Of a stretch of 64,000 bases of DNA, positions 39,862 to 48,521 are shown piece by piece; position 1 is the stretch's first letter; every line of letters starts with the position of its first letter. The notes beneath the pieces are model-generated. The model worked only from the letters and a program-made list of their open reading frames with translations. It ran no database searches and was not told where the DNA came from. The stretch lies in assembly GCF_003308995.1 (NCBI RefSeq), contig NZ_QFFJ01000001.1:2976001-3040000 (forward strand). Direction: 5' to 3'. The position numbers and the translations under genes were made by a program. This stretch comes from Chitinophaga flava. Lineage in GTDB: Bacteria > Bacteroidota > Bacteroidia > Chitinophagales > Chitinophagaceae.

Positions 39862-40177
39862 TCATACTGTCGTGCTATGTAATTTAGTGGCGTAATTCCC
39901 CCCTGAACGTAGCACTCGTGTATGAATACACGAAAACATATCTATAACTCATTAAAAGCAAGCGTGTTAGCGCTTGCTTTTTTTTGAACATTTCACAATT
40001 GCATAACACGGAAAGTGTAAAAATTACACGGAAGTAGTATTGATTTGTGGCTTATAAAATCCAATTTTGATAACATAATCCTATGCCAACTAAGCTTTTG
40101 CGAAAAGAGTAGTCCAATTTTAGAGAGATGCCGGATATTATCGTTATTTTCTAATCAGAAAACACCCTTTAAGTCCT
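39862..40177 (+). other. asd 3' region with three successive hairpins (possible structured RNA)
   Basis: From 39872 to 39985 three hairpins follow each other: a 9-bp stem GTGCTATGT/ACGTAGCAC (39872-39880 with 39907-39915, one G-T pair, 26-nt loop), an 8-bp stem TCGTGTAT/ATACACGA (39916-39933), and the terminator. No ORF is present. From 39990 to 40177 nothing is recognised. It may be a structured 3' UTR or a small RNA; no promoter is evident. Confidence 0.4.
39954..39985 (+). terminator. Intrinsic terminator downstream of asd
   Basis: An 11-bp perfect stem AAAAGCAAGCG / CGCTTGCTTTT with loop TGTTAG and a run of T residues. Confidence 0.85.
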
Positions 40178-40429
40178 ATGAAAACCAACACCAATCGTGA
40201 GCTTTTGTTAATGCACAAGTTTACCGAAGAGTGGAGCACCAATTTTTCCTCTCAGGTATCACGCATCATGAACATCGTTGACCAGCAGGATACTCTGGAT
40301 GGAATAATTCCTATCATTGAGGTGGCAAATGTTTATAATCAGCGTTTTGCCCATGCACGAACAGACAAGGAGAATCTGCTGAAGAACCGCAAAGCGCGTC
40401 CGTTCGAATTTCTTATTCACAAAAATTAG
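40178..40429 (+). CDS. Small protein of unknown function
   Basis: An 83-residue protein beginning MKTNTNRELLLMHKFTEEWSTNF. It is mostly helical in appearance, with no signal peptide, no membrane segment and no motif I recognise; the C-terminal third is basic (KENLLKNRKARPFEFLIHKN). Third-codon base use looks like that of real genes here and there is no competing frame. It is isolated between asd and a convergent DUF2461 gene, followed by a long AT-rich inverted repeat. It could be a conserved small regulator or a lineage-specific gene. Confidence 0.55.
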   Translation: MKTNTNRELLLMHKFTEEWSTNFSSQVSRIMNIVDQQDTLDGIIPIIEVANVYNQRFAHARTDKENLLKNRKARPFEFLIHKN

Positions 40430-40437
40430 ATGGAAAA

Positions 40438-40507
40438 TTTTTGATTTTCGATTTCTTGATTTGGGAATTGACAAACATCACTAAATCAAAAAATCGAAAA
40501 TCAAAAA
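40438..40507. terminator. Long AT-rich inverted repeat between convergent genes
   Basis: 25-bp arms (40438-40462 and 40483-40507) with one mismatch and a 20-bp loop. It is flanked by A/T runs on both sides and can end transcripts in both directions. Confidence 0.7.
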
Positions 40508-40514
40508 AGGGGAC

Positions 40515-41177
40515 TTAGTCCATTGCACGGTTTATGAACTGTATAAGGGGCTGCATGAGCGCGAATGTCTTCAGTATTTCCCGTACGAGAGACGGCTGTA
40601 CGCATGTTTCATCAGAGATGGGATGCGTGACAATAAGGCTTTTCAATTTCAGGTAGGCAATAGCGGGATTATCAGGCTGATAGCCCTGCGGAACGGTTTT
40701 GAGTGCATCTCCTTCCACCTTCCCGAAATGTTTGATAAAGCTTTTGTTGGAGATAATACTTTCAAATTCTTCGAAGTTGTAGTCTATCTCCTGCCGCACT
40801 TTTTTCAATTCGGGAGCAGCTGGCATCCATAGCCCGCCGCCGGCGAAACTGTTGCCTCCCGGTTCCAGGTGGAAGTAATATCCCGCCAACAGCGATTTTT
40901 TACCACCCGCCTGAAATGAAGCGGCCAGATTTATTTTGTAAGGCGTCTTGTCTTTGGAGAATCTAACGTCTTTGTATATACGAAAAACGCAATCCTTGAG
41001 CTGCAACCCAGCCAAGGTAGTATCCTGCTTAGCCATACCATCTATCAGCTGCTGTACCATGCTTTCAAAATCGGTTTTGGCCGCCAGGTAATTGTCCCGG
41101 TGCTCATCAAACCATACCTTGTTATTGTTCAGTTTCAGTGATTTCAGAAACTTCAACGTGGAAGGCTGTAACATCAT
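40515..41177 (-). CDS. DUF2461 family protein
   Basis: A 220-residue protein of the DUF2461 (TIGR02453) family: PSTLKFLKSLKLNNNKVWFDEHRDNYLAAKTDFESMV at the start, IYKDVRFSKDKTPYKINLAASF in the middle and AGYYFHLEPGGNSFAGGGLWMP. The family is widespread in bacteria and fungi, and its biochemical role is not established. No partner gene is evident. It is a single-gene unit. Confidence 0.9.
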   Translation of the reverse strand: MMLQPSTLKFLKSLKLNNNKVWFDEHRDNYLAAKTDFESMVQQLIDGMAKQDTTLAGLQLKDCVFRIYKDVRFSKDKTPYKINLAASFQAGGKKSLLAGYYFHLEPGGNSFAGGGLWMPAAPELKKVRQEIDYNFEEFESIISNKSFIKHFGKVEGDALKTVPQGYQPDNPAIAYLKLKSLIVTHPISDETCVQPSLVREILKTFALMQPLIQFINRAMD

Positions 41178-41257
41178 TTTAAATTTTTATAGCAAGATAA
41201 TACACAAGCGCTTATGATGTAAGCACCTGCCTTGAAATTAACAGGGTGGATGATAAA

Positions 41258-41279
41258 AAACCATCCCAGAGGATGGTTT
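41258..41279 (-). terminator. Terminator of the amt-porin unit
   Basis: A 9-bp perfect stem AAACCATCC/GGATGGTTT, 4-nt loop, followed on the minus strand by further T residues; 57 bp past the porin stop. Confidence 0.75.
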
Positions 41280-41335
41280 CTGCATGAGGGTTTCCGGGTT
41301 CTTATTCTTTCCTGAATACGCGCCAGATTTTGGTT

Positions 41336-42418
41336 TCAAAAATGATATACGGCGGCTAACAATACATTGGACGTTATATTATAAGGAGCTCCGCCAGACT
41401 TGTGAAAAATATCTGCAGAAGCTTTATCGATTCTGAACTCCGGAATAATCGTCAGGTTTCCTGCCTTATAATTAAACGACAGCGTACCAGCCACTACATT
41501 ACCGCCATCTGGTACAGCACCAAATACTTTCACCCCGTCCTTATCACTGAAATATTCTCCGCGCAGCGTAAGACCCAGCTTATCCGTAAAATCACAATTC
41601 ACATACAAGGCGGAGCCCCACCAGTTGGCATTCCTACGGCTTTCTTTAGGCGTCCGGGTATCCAGGTAGGTGCTGTAGGTACCGTTGTAACCCAGTCCCA
41701 GTACCTTATTCACCTGATAGGTGGCCACTACATCCACCTGATGGTTTTGTATGCCGAAGGTATCTTTTCCCTCCAGGTAGTTGAGGTAAAGTTTAATGGG
41801 TGTTTCTGCCGGAGCAAAGCCCAGCTGTGCCCCTATATATTTATGACTGTTTAAGGTGACAGATTTAAGATCGGTAGGATTAAACACGCCTACCATCGCG
41901 CTCAGCGATGAGCTGAGGGTAATATCAGCTTTGATGCCGGTATGGAAAAACGGACCGTAGCTGAACATATAACTCATACTGTAGTTCCTGTTCAGGTAAG
42001 CATCTACCAGTTCGTATCCCACATGGGTGGCATAACTACCGAGACTCAATTTTATTTTTTCTGTAAGCAGATAAGAAACATACAGCTGTTTGATAGCCAT
42101 CGACAATCCATTTGACGGAGAAGGTGGTTCATTATAGGAGAATTCTCCCGCTCTTTTTCCAAAGCCGAGGTCGGCCACTATGCTACCTTTTTTGAAACCA
42201 TGCTCTACTTTCAGCGATACCATTCCCAGTTCAAAGGAGTTGTGCGAATTGGTGAAGCTGGTTTTGTTATCTGTATTATTGCCGTTCAGGTTGTATTTAT
42301 AATAGACGTCAGCGGAACCTGAGATTTTAAGTGCCGGCGCGGGCAGGGAGTCAGTGGATTGTGACCAGGCAACCAGGTTACTGCCCATCAGCAATAAGGT
42401 CGTTAGCATTCGTTTCAT
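41336..42418 (-). CDS. Outer-membrane porin linked to ammonium transport
   Basis: A 360-residue outer-membrane protein of the BBP2-like (putative beta-barrel porin-2) class. It has a signal peptide (ending VAWSQ), then ISGSADVYYKYNLNG at the mature start and repeated strand-turn units with aromatic girdles, ending in LLAAVYHF with a C-terminal Phe. Proteins of this type sit beside amt in many Bacteroidota and probably let ammonium or small amines cross the outer membrane. It is 276 bp after amt on the same strand; whether it is co-transcribed is uncertain. Confidence 0.83.
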   Translation of the reverse strand: MKRMLTTLLLMGSNLVAWSQSTDSLPAPALKISGSADVYYKYNLNGNNTDNKTSFTNSHNSFELGMVSLKVEHGFKKGSIVADLGFGKRAGEFSYNEPPSPSNGLSMAIKQLYVSYLLTEKIKLSLGSYATHVGYELVDAYLNRNYSMSYMFSYGPFFHTGIKADITLSSSLSAMVGVFNPTDLKSVTLNSHKYIGAQLGFAPAETPIKLYLNYLEGKDTFGIQNHQVDVVATYQVNKVLGLGYNGTYSTYLDTRTPKESRRNANWWGSALYVNCDFTDKLGLTLRGEYFSDKDGVKVFGAVPDGGNVVAGTLSFNYKAGNLTIIPEFRIDKASADIFHKSGGAPYNITSNVLLAAVYHF

Positions 42419-42694
42419 GTACTTATAGTTTGGTTGATAAATGGTAAGTAATGATGCGGCCTTCTCCTGCGTATTGTTTTGGGGGATGCGTGCGTGTCTG
42501 TGCTACATAGAAGGAACGGGTAATCAATAAAAGAAGTTCAGCAGTGGGTTTTTCAACAGCCAGCTGTTTTTATATGATTACCCCATTCCAGATCTTTCAA
42601 ACGGTAACGTATATACGTTTTAATAAAATTGATAAAGGTCAGAATCAAACTCAAAGAACTTGCTTTCACGGAGGGTCATGACGGGCGGTACTTT

Positions 42695-44083
42695 TCAGGA
42701 GTGCACCAGTTCTTCTTCCTTGAGTGTACCGTTGTCAGTAACACTCATCATCGCAGGATGATAGTGTTCGTTGTGTTGTGTAACATCGAGGCCCAGTGCT
42801 TCTTCATCTTCGGATACACGCAGCGGATGGATCAGGTTGATCAGTTTGAAGATAGCAACAGACATGATAAAGCTGTAACCAACGACCAGCAGTAATCCCA
42901 GCACCTGATTTTTGAAGAGGTCGAAATTGCCGTATAACCAGCCATTGTTACCGCCTTCATTGATTGCTTTGGTAGCGAAGATGCCGGTGAGCAACATACC
43001 TACCATACCACCCAGGCCATGGCAGGGGAATACGTCCAGTGTATCGTCGAGGCTGGTTTTAGATTTCCAGTGAACGGCCATATTGGAAATGATCGCGGCG
43101 ATAAAACCGATGAATATACTTTGCGGGATAGCAACATAACCGGCAGCAGGCGTGATGGCCACCAGCCCTACCACAGCGCCTATACAGAAACCGAGTGCAG
43201 ATGGTTTTCTGCCACGGATCACGTCAAAGAACACCCATGACAGGCCTGCAGCAGCAGTGGCGGTATTGGTAGTAGCAAAGGCAGTAGCAGCCAGTGCATT
43301 GGCGCCCAGGGCAGAACCAGCGTTAAAACCGAACCAGCCGAACCACAGCAAACCGGTTCCTAATAATACAAAGGGGATATTGGCTGGTTGCAGTTCTTTC
43401 TTTTCGATATGGTCTTTCCGGCGTTTAAGCACCAGCGCACCTGCCAGTGCCGCACAACCGGCAGAGATATGCACTACGGTACCACCGGCAAAGTCGAGTA
43501 CACCGAGTTTAAACAATATACCGTCCGGATGCCATGTCCAGTGTGCGATTGGCGCATATACGAGTATGCTGAACAGGACCATGAACAACACATAGGAAGT
43601 AAAACGGATCCTTTCCGCTACAGCACCTACCACCAGCGCAGGCGTGATGATGGCAAACTTCATCTGAAAGAGTGCAAACAACAACAACGGAATAGTAGGA
43701 GCCAGGCTCCAGGGGGCACCTGATCCAACATTGCGGAACATAAAATAGGAGGAGGGGTCACCAATAATGCCATGATACGATTTTCCAAATGCCAGACTAA
43801 AACCAACTACCACCCATACAATGCTGATCAGACCAGTAGCTATAAAGCTTTGCATCATAGTGGAAATAACGTTCTTCCGGTTTACCATCCCGCCATAAAA
43901 GAAAGACAGTCCCGGTGTCATTAAAAATACCAGAGAAGATGCTACCAGAATCCAGGCGATATCAGCCGTATTATATTTACTAACATCTGAAAAGTTGGGG
44001 ACAGCTGGAATAAAAATTCCAATTATTGCCACTATCGCCAAAAAAATAAAGGGGAGATAGTCTTGGAATGAATTTTTCTTCAT
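42695..44083 (-). CDS. amt: Ammonium transporter
   Basis: A 462-residue Amt/MEP/Rh channel with eleven or twelve helices. It has the family signature SALGANALAAT region, the first pore histidine in GGTVVHISAGCAALAGAL, and the second in DTLDVFPCHGLGGMVG. The Amt signature is usually VFGVHGVGG; here FPCHGLGG keeps the His but replaces neighbours. The C-terminal tail DEEALGLDVTQHNE matches the cytoplasmic segment that contacts the PII protein GlnK. No glnK gene is adjacent; the next gene downstream is a porin. Confidence 0.94.
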   Translation of the reverse strand: MKKNSFQDYLPFIFLAIVAIIGIFIPAVPNFSDVSKYNTADIAWILVASSLVFLMTPGLSFFYGGMVNRKNVISTMMQSFIATGLISIVWVVVGFSLAFGKSYHGIIGDPSSYFMFRNVGSGAPWSLAPTIPLLLFALFQMKFAIITPALVVGAVAERIRFTSYVLFMVLFSILVYAPIAHWTWHPDGILFKLGVLDFAGGTVVHISAGCAALAGALVLKRRKDHIEKKELQPANIPFVLLGTGLLWFGWFGFNAGSALGANALAATAFATTNTATAAAGLSWVFFDVIRGRKPSALGFCIGAVVGLVAITPAAGYVAIPQSIFIGFIAAIISNMAVHWKSKTSLDDTLDVFPCHGLGGMVGMLLTGIFATKAINEGGNNGWLYGNFDLFKNQVLGLLLVVGYSFIMSVAIFKLINLIHPLRVSEDEEALGLDVTQHNEHYHPAMMSVTDNGTLKEEELVHS

Positions 44084-44490
44084 AGCATTTGATTTTTAAA
44101 TTTCTTAAATAAAAGTAGAAGTGAAATTTAAAACATCAAATAGAATGACTAAAAAATAGAAAAATTTGAATTAAGACAGTAAAAATTAGGATTGCATCAA
44201 TTAAATTATAAATATTAATAATATTAATTATTATTTAGGGTTGCTAAACAAAAGCATTACAATCGAAAATTTAAATACAAATCAATAATTATCAATCAAT
44301 TATAGACAATAAAAAAGCAGTTGAGATTTATTTAAAAAAAATCGGTTAACATCCTACTGTAATTCTACCAAACTACTTTCAATATATTGCCTAGCAAACA
44401 ATTACATATTTATAATATAACATTGTGAAATCAAATTCACAATGTTATATTATAAATAATTACATGTGATATTTTAGAAGGAAGAGATCA
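44084..44490. other. AT-rich region between amt and uvrB
   Basis: About 400 bp of very AT-rich DNA upstream of amt and downstream of uvrB. A near-consensus -7 box for amt (TACTTTTA on the minus strand, about 44115-44122) is the only promoter-like signal. The right part holds a 50-bp perfect palindrome with flanking direct repeats (44400-44465). Confidence 0.5.
44400..44465. mobile_element. Hairpin element: 50-bp perfect palindrome flanked by 8-bp direct repeats
   Basis: Arms of 22 bp (44408-44429 and 44436-44457) are exact reverse complements around a 6-bp centre ATCAAA. Immediately outside lie exact direct repeats AATTACAT at 44400-44407 and 44458-44465, as expected from a target-site duplication. 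The element has no coding capacity, like a very small MITE. It could equally serve as the uvrB terminator, since it lies 34 bp after the uvrB stop. Mobility is inference. Confidence 0.5.
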
Positions 44491-46545
44491 TTATTGTTTC
44501 ATTTCCTGCAACTCCCGCTCCATCGCAAACATCTGATCGCGTAAACGGGCCGCTTCCATAAAGTCAAGATCCTTCGCCGCCTTTTCCATATCTCTCTTGA
44601 CTTTCGAAATCGCCTTTTCCATCTGCGGAATCGTTTTCGCCGCAGCGGTGGTTTCCTTAGCCACCTGCATCGCATCTTCAGCCACCAACGTCACTTCATC
44701 ATGCACAGCATAAGGCGAGGATTCGTCGAAATGTTTGATTTCCAATACAGAAGTCTGACCCAGGATCTGCTCTTTGCTCTTGCGCACAGTACGGGGCGTA
44801 ATGTTATGTTCCAGGTTAAATGCCTGCTGCTTCTCACGGCGACGATCCGTTTCATCGATCGTACGCTGCATACTGTCAGTAATATGGTCTGCATAAAAGA
44901 TCACCAGCCCGTCTACGTTACGCGCGGCGCGTCCCGCTGTCTGTGTCAAAGACCTTTCATCACGCAGGAACCCCTCTTTATCTGCATCCAGAATAGCCAC
45001 CAGCGACACTTCCGGCAGATCAAGTCCTTCCCTCAGCAGGTTCACACCCACCAACACATCTATATTACCCAGACGCAGGTCTCTCAATATCTCAATACGC
45101 TCCAGGGTATCCACTTCCGAGTGGATGTACCGCGACTTGATATTAATCCTGCCCAGGTATTTGTCCATCTCTTCCGCCATACGTTTGGTCAGTGTAGTTA
45201 CCAGCACACGGTCACCTTTCTGTACCCGCTTGTCAATCTCGTCCAGCAGATCATCTACCTGGTTCACGCTGGGTCTTACCTCAATAGGCGGCTCCAGCAA
45301 ACCGGTAGGACGTACCACCTGCTCCACCACAACACCTTCCGTTTTCTTCAATTCGTATTCACCAGGTGTAGCACTTACAAAGATGGCCTGATTCACCAGG
45401 TTTTCGAACTCATAGAAATTAAGCGGCCGGTTATCCAGCGCTGAAGGCAGCCTAAAGCCAAACTCTACCAGGTTGAGCTTACGGGAGCGGTCACCGCCAT
45501 ACATCCCACTGATCTGTGGTACAGTCACGTGGCTCTCATCAATCACCAGTAAAAAGTCTTTCGGGAAATAGTCCAGCAAACAGAAAGGACGGGTTCCAGG
45601 CTTACGCCTGTCCAGGAAACGGGAATAGTTCTCAATACCACTACAGTAGCCCAGTTCGCGGATCATCTCCACATCATAATTTACTCTTTCAGACAAACGC
45701 TGGGCTTCTATCAATTTACCATTAGCTTTGAAATACTCTACCTGAGCATGCAGCTCGTCCTGAATCTCGTAGATCACCTGCTGCAGAATATCTTTGGGCG
45801 CCAGATACAGGTTAGCCGGGAAAATGGCCGCATTCTCCATCGTACCGATCCGTTTTCCGTTCTGTACATCAAAACTTTCTATCTCCTCAATTTCATCTCC
45901 GAAGAAAGTAATCCGATAGCCATAATCCACATAGGGCAGATTGATGTCTACTGTATCACCCTGTACCCGGAAGTTGCCCCTGTTAAAGTCGCCGGTAGTA
46001 CGGCTATAAAGTGAATTAACCAGTCCATGCAGGAAAGCATTGCGGCTGAAGGCCTGTCCACGTTGAATACGGATGATCCCGTTTTCATAATCGGTCGGGT
46101 TACCCATACCATAAATGCAGGACACGCTGGCCACCACGATGATGTCCCGGCGGCCGGAAAGCAGGTTGGAGGTGGCTTTCAAACGGAGTTTGTCCAGCTC
46201 TTCGTTGATGGCGAGATCTTTTTCTATGTATGTATCACTTACCGGCATGTATGCTTCAGGCTGGTAGTAATCATAATAGGAAACGAAATACTCTACCGCA
46301 TTATCAGGAAAAAACTGTCGCAGTTCCCCGTACAACTGGGCTACCAGGGTTTTGTTATGGGTGAGTACCAGGGTAGGACGTTGTACATTCTGAATCACAT
46401 TGGCTACTGTAAAGGTTTTACCAGAACCGGTCACCCCCAGCAGGGTTTGATATTGTTCACCTTCCTGTAATCCCAGGGTCAACTGTTTGATAGCTTCCGG
46501 CTGATCACCAGCAGGAGCATAAGGCGCTTGTATCTTAAATGGCAT
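44491..46545 (-). CDS. uvrB: Excinuclease ABC subunit B
   Basis: A 684-residue UvrB, the damage-verifying helicase-like subunit of nucleotide excision repair. It shows Walker A GVTGSGKT, the beta-hairpin region VEYFVSYYDYYQPEAYMPVSDTYIEKD, helicase motifs SATPGEYEL and VGVNLLREGLDLPEVSLVAILDADKEGFLR, QTAGRAARN, and the C-terminal UVR domain that binds UvrC (KVKRDMEKAAKDLDFMEAARLRDQM). Length is typical. It is divergent from the S1/P1 nuclease gene. Confidence 0.97.
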   Translation of the reverse strand: MPFKIQAPYAPAGDQPEAIKQLTLGLQEGEQYQTLLGVTGSGKTFTVANVIQNVQRPTLVLTHNKTLVAQLYGELRQFFPDNAVEYFVSYYDYYQPEAYMPVSDTYIEKDLAINEELDKLRLKATSNLLSGRRDIIVVASVSCIYGMGNPTDYENGIIRIQRGQAFSRNAFLHGLVNSLYSRTTGDFNRGNFRVQGDTVDINLPYVDYGYRITFFGDEIEEIESFDVQNGKRIGTMENAAIFPANLYLAPKDILQQVIYEIQDELHAQVEYFKANGKLIEAQRLSERVNYDVEMIRELGYCSGIENYSRFLDRRKPGTRPFCLLDYFPKDFLLVIDESHVTVPQISGMYGGDRSRKLNLVEFGFRLPSALDNRPLNFYEFENLVNQAIFVSATPGEYELKKTEGVVVEQVVRPTGLLEPPIEVRPSVNQVDDLLDEIDKRVQKGDRVLVTTLTKRMAEEMDKYLGRINIKSRYIHSEVDTLERIEILRDLRLGNIDVLVGVNLLREGLDLPEVSLVAILDADKEGFLRDERSLTQTAGRAARNVDGLVIFYADHITDSMQRTIDETDRRREKQQAFNLEHNITPRTVRKSKEQILGQTSVLEIKHFDESSPYAVHDEVTLVAEDAMQVAKETTAAAKTIPQMEKAISKVKRDMEKAAKDLDFMEAARLRDQMFAMERELQEMKQ

Positions 46546-46617
46546 ATTGAAACTTTCATTTGAGCAGTATGTAAAAATACTAAAGAACAGCGTGCTAAAG
46601 TGTTAAAAAAAGAGCTT

Positions 46618-46625
46618 TAATTTTG
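46618..46625 (+). promoter_or_regulatory. -7 box TAATTTTG of the S1/P1 nuclease gene
   Basis: Exact TAnnTTTG, 22 bp before the ATG; no clear -33 TTG. Confidence 0.45.
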
Positions 46626-46647
46626 CCCCTTCAATCTTAACTGACTT

Positions 46648-47439
46648 ATGAGAAAAAAGATCTTGACAGGGCTGCTCCTTTCCTTTTTACTGCCTTTAGC
46701 CAGCTTTGCCTGGGGGCCCAACGGACACCGCATTGTAGCGGAAATAGCCTGGCAGCACCTGACTCCACAGGCCCAAAAAGCCGTTGTCAGCATCCTGGGA
46801 CGCCAAAGTATGCCGATGATCGCCAACTGGCCTGATTTTATCAAATCTGACACCACCCACCAGTACGATCATACCAGCAAATGGCATTACCTGGATTTCC
46901 CAGCCAATATTGACCGCGCTGAGTTCGACAAGCTGCTGAAGGAAGCCACCGGCGAAAACCTGTACACACAAACACAGGCAATGATCAGTGATTTGAAAAA
47001 CAAGAAACTGGCAAAAGATAAGCAGGTCTTTGCCCTCAGTTTCCTGGTGCATATGATGGGAGACATGCACCAACCACTGCACGTAGGTCGTGATGAAGAC
47101 ATGGGCGGCAACAAAATCAACCTGATGTGGTTCGATAAAGCCTCCAATCTCCACCGTGTATGGGATGAGCAACTGATCGATTTTCAACAGCTTAGCTATA
47201 CCGAATACAGCAAAGCCATTGATATCGCTTCTCCTGCCCGTGTAAAAGAACTGCAAAGCGGCACTATTGCCGACTGGATGTTTGAATCCCATGTACTGGC
47301 CGATAAAGTATATGGATACACTAAACCGGACTCCAAATTGAGCTACCGCTACAACTACGTTTTTGTAGACAACCTCAATGACCAACTGCTGAAAGGCGGC
47401 CTGAGACTGGCCACTGTGCTGAATGGCATTTTTAAATAA
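46648..47439 (+). CDS. Secreted S1/P1-type nuclease
   Basis: A 263-residue zinc-dependent nuclease of the S1/P1 family, exported by a signal peptide (cleavage after ASFA). The mature chain begins with Trp (WGPNGHRIVAEIA), whose N-terminal amine and carbonyl bind zinc in this family. Other ligands are seen in HKWHYLDFP-like SKWHYLDFP, HMMGDMHQPLHVG (HxxxDxH motif) and GGNKINLMWFDKASNLHRVWDEQLID. It would degrade single-stranded DNA/RNA outside the cell or in the periplasm for nucleotide or phosphate recovery. Single gene between uvrB and a PfkB kinase. Confidence 0.93.
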   Translation: MRKKILTGLLLSFLLPLASFAWGPNGHRIVAEIAWQHLTPQAQKAVVSILGRQSMPMIANWPDFIKSDTTHQYDHTSKWHYLDFPANIDRAEFDKLLKEATGENLYTQTQAMISDLKNKKLAKDKQVFALSFLVHMMGDMHQPLHVGRDEDMGGNKINLMWFDKASNLHRVWDEQLIDFQQLSYTEYSKAIDIASPARVKELQSGTIADWMFESHVLADKVYGYTKPDSKLSYRYNYVFVDNLNDQLLKGGLRLATVLNGIFK

Positions 47440-47450
47440 TCATAGCTTAA

Positions 47451-47502
47451 TATAAAAGCGAAGGCCGAAGCAAATATATTTGCTTCGGCCTTCGCTTTTA
47501 TA
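47451..47502. terminator. Perfect 52-bp palindrome between convergent genes
   Basis: Two 26-bp arms meet with no spacer (centre between 47476 and 47477). The GC core CGAAGGCCGAAG is flanked by AAAA/TTTT. It serves as a bidirectional terminator for the nuclease and PfkB genes. Confidence 0.8.
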
Positions 47503-47517
47503 ACTCGTAGAATTGAT

Positions 47518-48441
47518 CTACACCAGATCGATATCGAAGTTTACCAGCTGTACAAACTGTTCCAGACGGGTAGTGATTTCCTCATGTGTAACTTCTCTCA
47601 GGCGGGAAGTACCAAATTTTTCAACACAGAAAGAAGCCATTGCAGAACCAACGATGATTGCTGTTTTCATGTTCTCGAAAGACAGATCACGTGTTTTAGC
47701 CAGGTATCCAATGAAACCACCGGCAAATGTATCACCGGCACCGGTTGGGTCATATACTTCGTCCAGCGGCATGGCAGGAGCAAAGAATACGTGTTGTTCG
47801 TGGAACAGCAATGCTCCGTGTTCACCTTTTTTAATAATCAGGTAACGCGGACCCATGGTCATGATCTTTTTGGCTGCCTTTACCAGAGAGTATTCACCAC
47901 TCAGCTGACGAGCTTCACTATCGTTCACCATCAGCACATCCACTTTTTTCAGCACTTTCAGCAGGTCATCCATGGCTACTTCCATCCAGAAGTTCATGGT
48001 GTCCATTACGATCAGCTTAGGCCTTACGGTAAACTGGTCCAGTACACTCATCTGAACCTGCGGAGTGAGGTTACCCAAGATCAGGAACTCACTACCCTGA
48101 TAGCTCTCAGGAATAACCGGGCTAAAATCAGCCAGTACGTTCAGGTCTGTAACCAGTGAATCACGGGTGTTCATATCCATGTGGTACTTACCAGACCAGT
48201 AGAATGATTTTTCACCTTTTTTCACCTGTACACCTTCCAATGCTACTCCTTTGGTAGAGAGTGCATCCAGTTCTGTCTGGGGGAAGTCTTCACCTACCAC
48301 AGATACCTGGTTGATAGGGTTCACGAAGTTAGAAGCTGCCCATGCGATAAAAGTGGCTGAACCACCAATGATTTTTCCTGATTTACCAAAGGGCGTTTCT
48401 ATTTCATCGAACGCCATCGTACCTACGACTGTAAGAGACAT
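47518..48441 (-). CDS. PfkB-family sugar/nucleoside kinase
   Basis: A 307-residue ribokinase-fold kinase. The C-terminal signature DPTGAGDTFAGGFIGYL (catalytic Asp in GAGD) and the N-terminal GGSATFIAWAASNF glycine-rich segment are clear. Substrate cannot be read from the sequence; relatives in Bacteroidota are annotated as general sugar kinases, and adenosine or ribose kinase is possible. It lies next to a secreted nuclease gene (convergent), so a nucleoside salvage role is conceivable but speculative. Confidence 0.9.
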   Translation of the reverse strand: MSLTVVGTMAFDEIETPFGKSGKIIGGSATFIAWAASNFVNPINQVSVVGEDFPQTELDALSTKGVALEGVQVKKGEKSFYWSGKYHMDMNTRDSLVTDLNVLADFSPVIPESYQGSEFLILGNLTPQVQMSVLDQFTVRPKLIVMDTMNFWMEVAMDDLLKVLKKVDVLMVNDSEARQLSGEYSLVKAAKKIMTMGPRYLIIKKGEHGALLFHEQHVFFAPAMPLDEVYDPTGAGDTFAGGFIGYLAKTRDLSFENMKTAIIVGSAMASFCVEKFGTSRLREVTHEEITTRLEQFVQLVNFDIDLV

Positions 48442-48521
48442 GTTACTTTCCTGAAGTTTATTTGTTTAAAAATTTATTGCCAAACCAGGCAAAGGTAAGA
48501 TCTTCCTCAGAAAGCGTAAAG

